Assembly (NCBI GenBank): GCA_015832175.1 | Contig: WJXW01000003.1 | Location: 558,001-622,000 of the forward strand | DNA length: 64,000 nt | Source: Paraphaeosphaeria minitans | Taxonomy: Eukaryota > Ascomycota > Dothideomycetes > Pleosporales > Didymosphaeriaceae | Direction: 5' to 3' | Shown here: piece after piece, positions 58,731 through 64,000 of the stretch | How positions within the stretch are numbered: the stretch's first letter is position 1 | Layout of the letters: every line of letters begins with the position of its first letter | The notes under the pieces: generated by a model | Databases searched by the model: none | Seen by the model: only the letters and a program-made list of their open reading frames with translations | What the model was told of the DNA's origin: nothing | Program-made: the position numbers and the translations under genes

Positions 58731-61700
58731 TCTTTTCTTATTTCCTAGCTCTAAATTAGTAATTCTAGGTAGTTAATAGATTATTTCTTTACTTACCTAC
58801 TCTTATTCTATAATTATTATGCTTATATTTTATAGATTTAATAGCCTTTTAAATCTATTAAACTGCTAATAAGTAAGAGCCTTTATAAGGGTATCTACTA
58901 GCATTTCGCTAGTTAGAAGATATTCTACTTAAAATAATCCTTTTGTATACTCTTACTGTAACCACATATTCTAAATGTCTATATAGCGCAGTTAAGTAGT
59001 GATTCTTTTGTTCTTTCTAATTACTAAATAAATAGTTTAAAGATTATCGTAATAGACCTTCTATAAAGGTCCTAGATCTAGAGTAAGCTTAGTAAAGAAT
59101 CTCTTAATTGCTATAGCTTCTTTACTTATATATTTAAGCGCTAGAAGCTCTACTTCTATTATTAAAGTAGTAATTATATTCTATTAAGCTACTTTCTATA
59201 GGATAGCTCCTCTAAACAATAAGATAATATATTTATAGGAAGATTGCTGTAATATTAGATTATTAGCGAAAGAGGCATCTCCACATATTAGTAGATTAGG
59301 TCTATTATAGCCACTAAAGACTATAGCCTACTATCTAGTTTAATAGAGGTAAAGGATTACACAGTTAATAGCAGCAAAGTGTTCTTTACTTAGATTTATT
59401 AGAAAGTGTAATAGCTTTAACACTATAAAGGCTATATCTAGGCGTAGTATAATTACTGTGTAGAGAGCTAATCCTACCTCTTCTTAAAAGAGTTTTATTT
59501 ATTAAGGAGTAGCTTCTCCTATGCTTAGAATAAGATCTTCTACTAATAGAGGTATAGGAGGGAAGCTCCTAGAGTTTAAAAGGTTAAACTTTTTCGTAAT
59601 CTTATTAATATAGGTATTATAGACTAGAGAAATTAATTTTAATTCTCTGTCCCTAATTACTTAAATACCTAGGAACCACTCTACTAGTCCTTTTAATTTA
59701 ATCTTATATTTGTTCGCGATCTTCTTCTAAAAATCTAGGGCTTCTTTCTTTTTACTCTTATAATAGAGAAGAAGAATGTTATTAATATAAAATAGAATAA
59801 TAATACTTTAATCACTATTAAAGAAAAGGTATGGCTCTTCTAGCGAAGCTAAGAGTCTATAAGATTAAAGTAATTCTGTAAATTCTTTATACTAAAGAAG
59901 TAGTAAATCTCTTAAGCTATATAAAGCTTAATTTAATCTTACACACTTTCCTGGCTTTTTAAAACTATTAGGTAATTTATAAGTTACTAGATTAGCGGCT
60001 ATAATAAGAGTATTTAGAAACGCTCCTACTACATTAAATTATAAGATTTCTAGATTAAATTCTGCTACTAGAGCTACAGCTAATTAAAAAGATCTTACTA
60101 CTAGGGTAGTAGCATAGGTAGAGTGGAGAGTATTTTTTTTCTAAAGATCTCCTCTTATAATAATCTAAGCTTTACACTTTTTAAAGTATCTATTTTAATT
60201 AAACTTATAGGTAAAGACCCACTTTAAAGGGAGTAGTTACTCTAATACCTCTAATTATTTAATCTCTGTTTAGGTACCTTTATCTTGCAAAGTTAAGATC
60301 TCCTTATAAGCGGTAAGAAGGAATAGCTTTCTATATAGATAATTATAAAGGTGTTTCTATAGGGTTAGCTCTAGTGTAAGCTTGTCTCTGTAAGTCTAAG
60401 CTATATAAGACACTCTAGGCGCCTTTCTAAGTATAGAAGCAAATACTATTACATTTAGTATAATATATTCTTCTTGCTTAGACTAGGCCTCTACTACTCC
60501 TAGTATAAATATGTACTCTAATATTACATTAAGATCACTTTAAAGATAATTAGTAATTAGTGTATAAGTACCTAGCTTCTACCTACCCCCTAGCTAATTG
60601 TTCTAATTATTTTGCTTCTTTAATCTTTGCAATAGCAGATAGTAATTTATTAGTTAGTTAATTTCTAGTGCTTTACTATAATTTCGCCTACTTATTCTAC
60701 TTACCTCTAGATAGATCTGCCTTCCCCTTTAGCGCGCTAGTAGGTTATCTACTTTATCTAGCGTAATTAGGTTATCTGCGCTAGGTTAATTAGCAACCTA
60801 ATTAGTTTCTACTAATAAATAGGGTATTAAATCCTTAGATTCTGGTAGGCTAGCTCTCCTAGTAGTGTTCTAGTGGCTACTAGATATCTCTTAATTACTT
60901 AATAGATTACCCCTAAGATTACCTAGCTCTAGTGTCTAATTAGGGGTTACAAGTCCTATACTTCTTTTCCTACTTAAGTAAATTCTTAGCTACTAGCTAG
61001 CTAAGCCTACAGCTCGCTTAGTAGTAAGTACCTTAGGTTTCTAATTACTTAGCTAGCCTACTTCGCTTTTAATTACTTAAGGGTCACCTATAGGTCTAGT
61101 AGTAGTTCTTATATACTTATTTGTTTTAGGAAGAATATTAAGCGCGTTTTTATACACTTCTCCTAGATTGTTCAGCTCTCCTTCTTAGAGGCTTTCTACT
61201 ATTTTTAACACTTCTATCTTTAGAATAGATTATTTCTCTAATCCTTTATAAAATAAGGACTTATTAAACCTTACGTTTTGTGTAGTAATTACCTAATTAA
61301 GCTAGGGAATCTATATTTAGTAGATATTAGAAGCTTTATAGCCTACTAAGTATCTAATATAGCCTCTAGGATTTACTTTAAATCCTCTTCTGTCTTGCCT
61401 AGCTATACACTCCTAATCTAAAAGGTAAGCTTAGTAGCTATAGGCATAGATAGCACTCTAGTTTAGACAAAAATTAGCTGTCCTATATTATGTTTTAGCT
61501 AGTTTAAAATAATAAAAATATTGTCTAAACTAAGCATCTAACGTTTTATTAGGTAATTAATAGCCTAATACTAGGCTAGGAATTATTCCTTAGAGCTAGC
61601 ATGCCGCTTATATAATCTTAGGCTAGAGATCTAATAGTAGATTTACGCTTATTTATATTTTAATTACTTTTATTATAAGCTCCTAGCCTACTCTTTCTAT

Positions 61701-64000
61701 AGCGCTATTAGGCTTATGCGTATAAGGCAGTAGTCTACTAATTATTATCCCTTCCTAATTAGCCTAAAATTTATACTAGGATTTCCCTCTCTATAGAAGT
61801 GTTGCTGTATTATTATTCTAGTAGATTTTTATGATTTAAAGCTTATATTTTATATTAACAAGAGCTAAGAAATCCTACTACACTTTTATTATTTTAGAAA
61901 GCGTCTTTATTCTAAGATTAAAAACGTAAAGTTTCTTACTAAAATCTTCTTTAATTAGTAAAACCTAGTTTTCTCTATTTTAAGTAGTAGGCATATTAAA
62001 TAGATCCTAGGATAATAAGTAAAATAGCCTAGGTAATTATTCTCTAGGTCTTCTAGAAATTACCTAGATTACGTGTACAGTAGCATAGTGCTTATAATCC
62101 TTTTTTAACATTCTAGTAATCTTTACACCTTAGGCTGTAGTTACTAGAGGTTATAGGGCTCTACTTCCTATATACCCTGCTTAAAGGTGCTAGAGGTCCT
62201 TAGAATCCAATCTCTTAATATTAACCTAGGATAATCCTTTAGTAGTCACACTTATAATAGTTAGACAAGAGCGGATTAGCTTATATTATAGGAAAGTAAG
62301 GTTATGCTTACATCTTAGGTTTACTTAAATAACGCTTTATTCTAGACTTCTAATCCTAAGAGTGTAATCTAAACTAAAGTACTAAATCTTTACTTTCTTT
62401 AAAAGAGCTTCTAATACAATATTTATATAAAAGCCTTCTACTACTCTTACTCCTTAGAGTAGTAGATCTTCTATAAATCTCCTATTTTTCCTATGCAAAG
62501 CGTTCTTAATTAGTCTATTACTAATTCCTAAGATTAGGAGGCTTTGTGTACCTACCTCTACACTCTTATTTAATAATTAAAACATCCTAGAAACAAGTCT
62601 TTTATAATTGTTAATTAGGTAAACTGCTACAGCACTGTCTAGTATTATATATTCTAATAGAGGATAAGCGTTAAAATGTAGAGTAGAGTAGACACCTAAT
62701 ACTCTATTGTCTGTAGGCAGATTAAATAGGTTTAGTAGAGCAGCAGTAATACTACTAGAATACTTAATAGTCTTAGTAGAGGATTATTTCTTATTCTATC
62801 CTACCTTTGTAATTGCATTACAAAGGTTTAACCACTTAGGCTACTTAAGTTAATTAAGAATCTCTAATTTTTCTTTATTAGTGAGATTAAATAACGATGT
62901 TCTATCCTAGAGTGATCTAGCTATTGTGGTTTAAAGTCTTTAGTACTCTATTAGTTTCTACCTATAAGTATAGGGCTTACAGGGATAGTTTAGTTATTTC
63001 TTTATCTAGTTGGACAAACTAGAACTATTAGAGTTAGTAGATTGTTTTAATAATCTATTAAAAGTGGCAAATACCCCACTTATTTTATTAGAACTAGATT
63101 AGATTAAATGCTCCTAAATAAGCGCTAAAAATACCTTCCCTGGATTGTCTAGCGTAATCTAATTCTGTCCTAGCGTCTTATTCTAGATTAGCTGTTAGTT
63201 TATTAATTAGGCCTAATCTAGTGCTATACGCGCGGTAATTATATCTAGGAAATCTTAGGTAGTAAGTGGTCCGCTAATTTTGCTAATTAAGTAGGTCTTC
63301 ACTTTTTAATAGAGAAGCTGCCACTTTTTAAACTAGGTCTTAGGACTTTATCTTGCCTACTTAGCCTTCTTAAGATAAGCGTAGTATAAAGCTTAAATAT
63401 TATTCTATATAGCTTCTTTATTTAGTGCAAGATCTTCCTTTAAGAGTTAAATTAGGGACTAAAGCGTAGTATAGCGTGTATTAACTAGAGTAATTATGGT
63501 AGGAGTAAGCAGATTAGGCGATACTATAGCGTTTACCTAAGTCTAGAAATTCTATATCTTAGTATAGTCTACTTGCTAGTCTAAAACTGCTACTCTATAT
63601 TCTGCTATTTATAAAGGAAAGCTCTCCTTATCTATTTTATACTTAGTAAGCTCTACTTTGTATAATTAAATACTTGCTATAGAGGCTGTATTTATAATTA
63701 GTAATAGTTTCTATAAGAGCGGAGGTTATTCTAGCTTTGCGTAATTAATTACTAGAGCGTTAATTACTTCTAGGTTAATTTACTTCTAGATTCCTTTTAA
63801 GTTTACTTAGAATTAAAGCTAGACAAACTAGTAGGGCTAGCTAGCGCGATTAACGAGCTGTACTTCTGCCATTTTAATGATTTTTGTAATTAGAAATAGA
63901 GGGGTTGTATTATAGAGAGGTTCTAAATAGAGTGTTATATAATAATTCAAGCGTTACTAAGTAGGTAGGGAGAATTGTCCTACGTTCTAAGCGCTAGGCT

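Larger units (their letters stand above)
56874..64000 (-). mobile_element. Copia-type element C, antisense, running off the right edge
   Basis: Minus-strand order from the right: gag starts MAEVQLVNRAS at 63872. Integrase follows at about 62130-61680 (IIKIYRNNNTATL, PYTHKPNSAIERVG), then RT at about 59800-59600 (YINNILLLYYKSKKK, WFLGI) and RNase H with CGDASFANNLIL (about 59285-59245). The pol C terminus QFNRFKRLLNL is near 58850. The 3' LTR is 56874-57068, preceded by the tract ACTTAGGGGG. The 5' LTR is outside the window. It inserted in the G2-family element after TTAAC (56869-56873). Most of it is RIP-mutated, but the leftmost 450 bp are not. Confidence 0.83.

Overview
The window is genomic DNA of a filamentous ascomycete, most likely a Dothideomycete-like fungus. 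Genes carry short (47-270 nt) GT-AG introns, cytochrome c has the fungal MGF...[10 protein letters not shown] amino end, and about four fifths of the window is AT-rich repeat DNA mutated in the pattern of repeat-induced point mutation (RIP). In the repeats CpA/TpG is scarce and TpA abundant, while CpG survives. Recognisable retrotransposon motifs are broken mainly by Trp-to-stop and Gln-to-stop changes, with Cys-to-Tyr, His-to-Tyr and Asp-to-Asn replacements.

Region 1 (1-8614) is ordinary gene-rich DNA with five genes: cytochrome c (-), a short-chain dehydrogenase/reductase with a 14-nt microexon (+), a CCCH zinc-finger protein (-), an mpaB/latex-clearing-protein-like (DUF2236) oxygenase (-) and an RRG9/neugrin-like mitochondrial protein (+). 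Two of the five (cytochrome c and RRG9) serve mitochondrial respiration; otherwise I see no pathway linking them.

Region 2 (8615-about 34000) is a retrotransposon stack. It opens with a solo LTR (5-bp duplication CTTAA). A Ty1/Copia element (A, 8999-28524) follows, split by two insertions of a chromodomain-type Ty3/Gypsy family: G1 (+, 9753-16366) and G2 (-, 19365-26094, exact duplication GAAGG). Next come an antisense Gypsy of another family (G3) ending in an LTR at 32324-32539, then a G2-family fragment.

Region 3 (about 34000-38280) is a GC-normal island with one intact gene, a Zn2Cys6 fungal-specific transcription factor of 811 aa in three exons (-).

Region 4 (38281-64000) is again repeat DNA. 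It holds an old Gypsy integrase/chromodomain end (E), a complete Gypsy B (39589-47181, duplication GTATT) that contains a solo Copia-A LTR (duplication ATAAT), four copies of a 240-315 bp non-autonomous repeat (M1-M4), a degenerate minisatellite, a multi-level nest at 53283-56873, and the 3' two-thirds or more of an antisense Copia C that runs off the right edge.

No tRNA, rRNA or CRISPR array was seen. I found no convincing new biological system. The points most worth checking are an element whose two LTRs have unrelated U3 regions, clusters of CRE-type palindromes in the Copia A LTR, a short stretch without RIP inside RIP-mutated DNA, the transcription-factor island and the microexon. All intron and element borders were read by eye.
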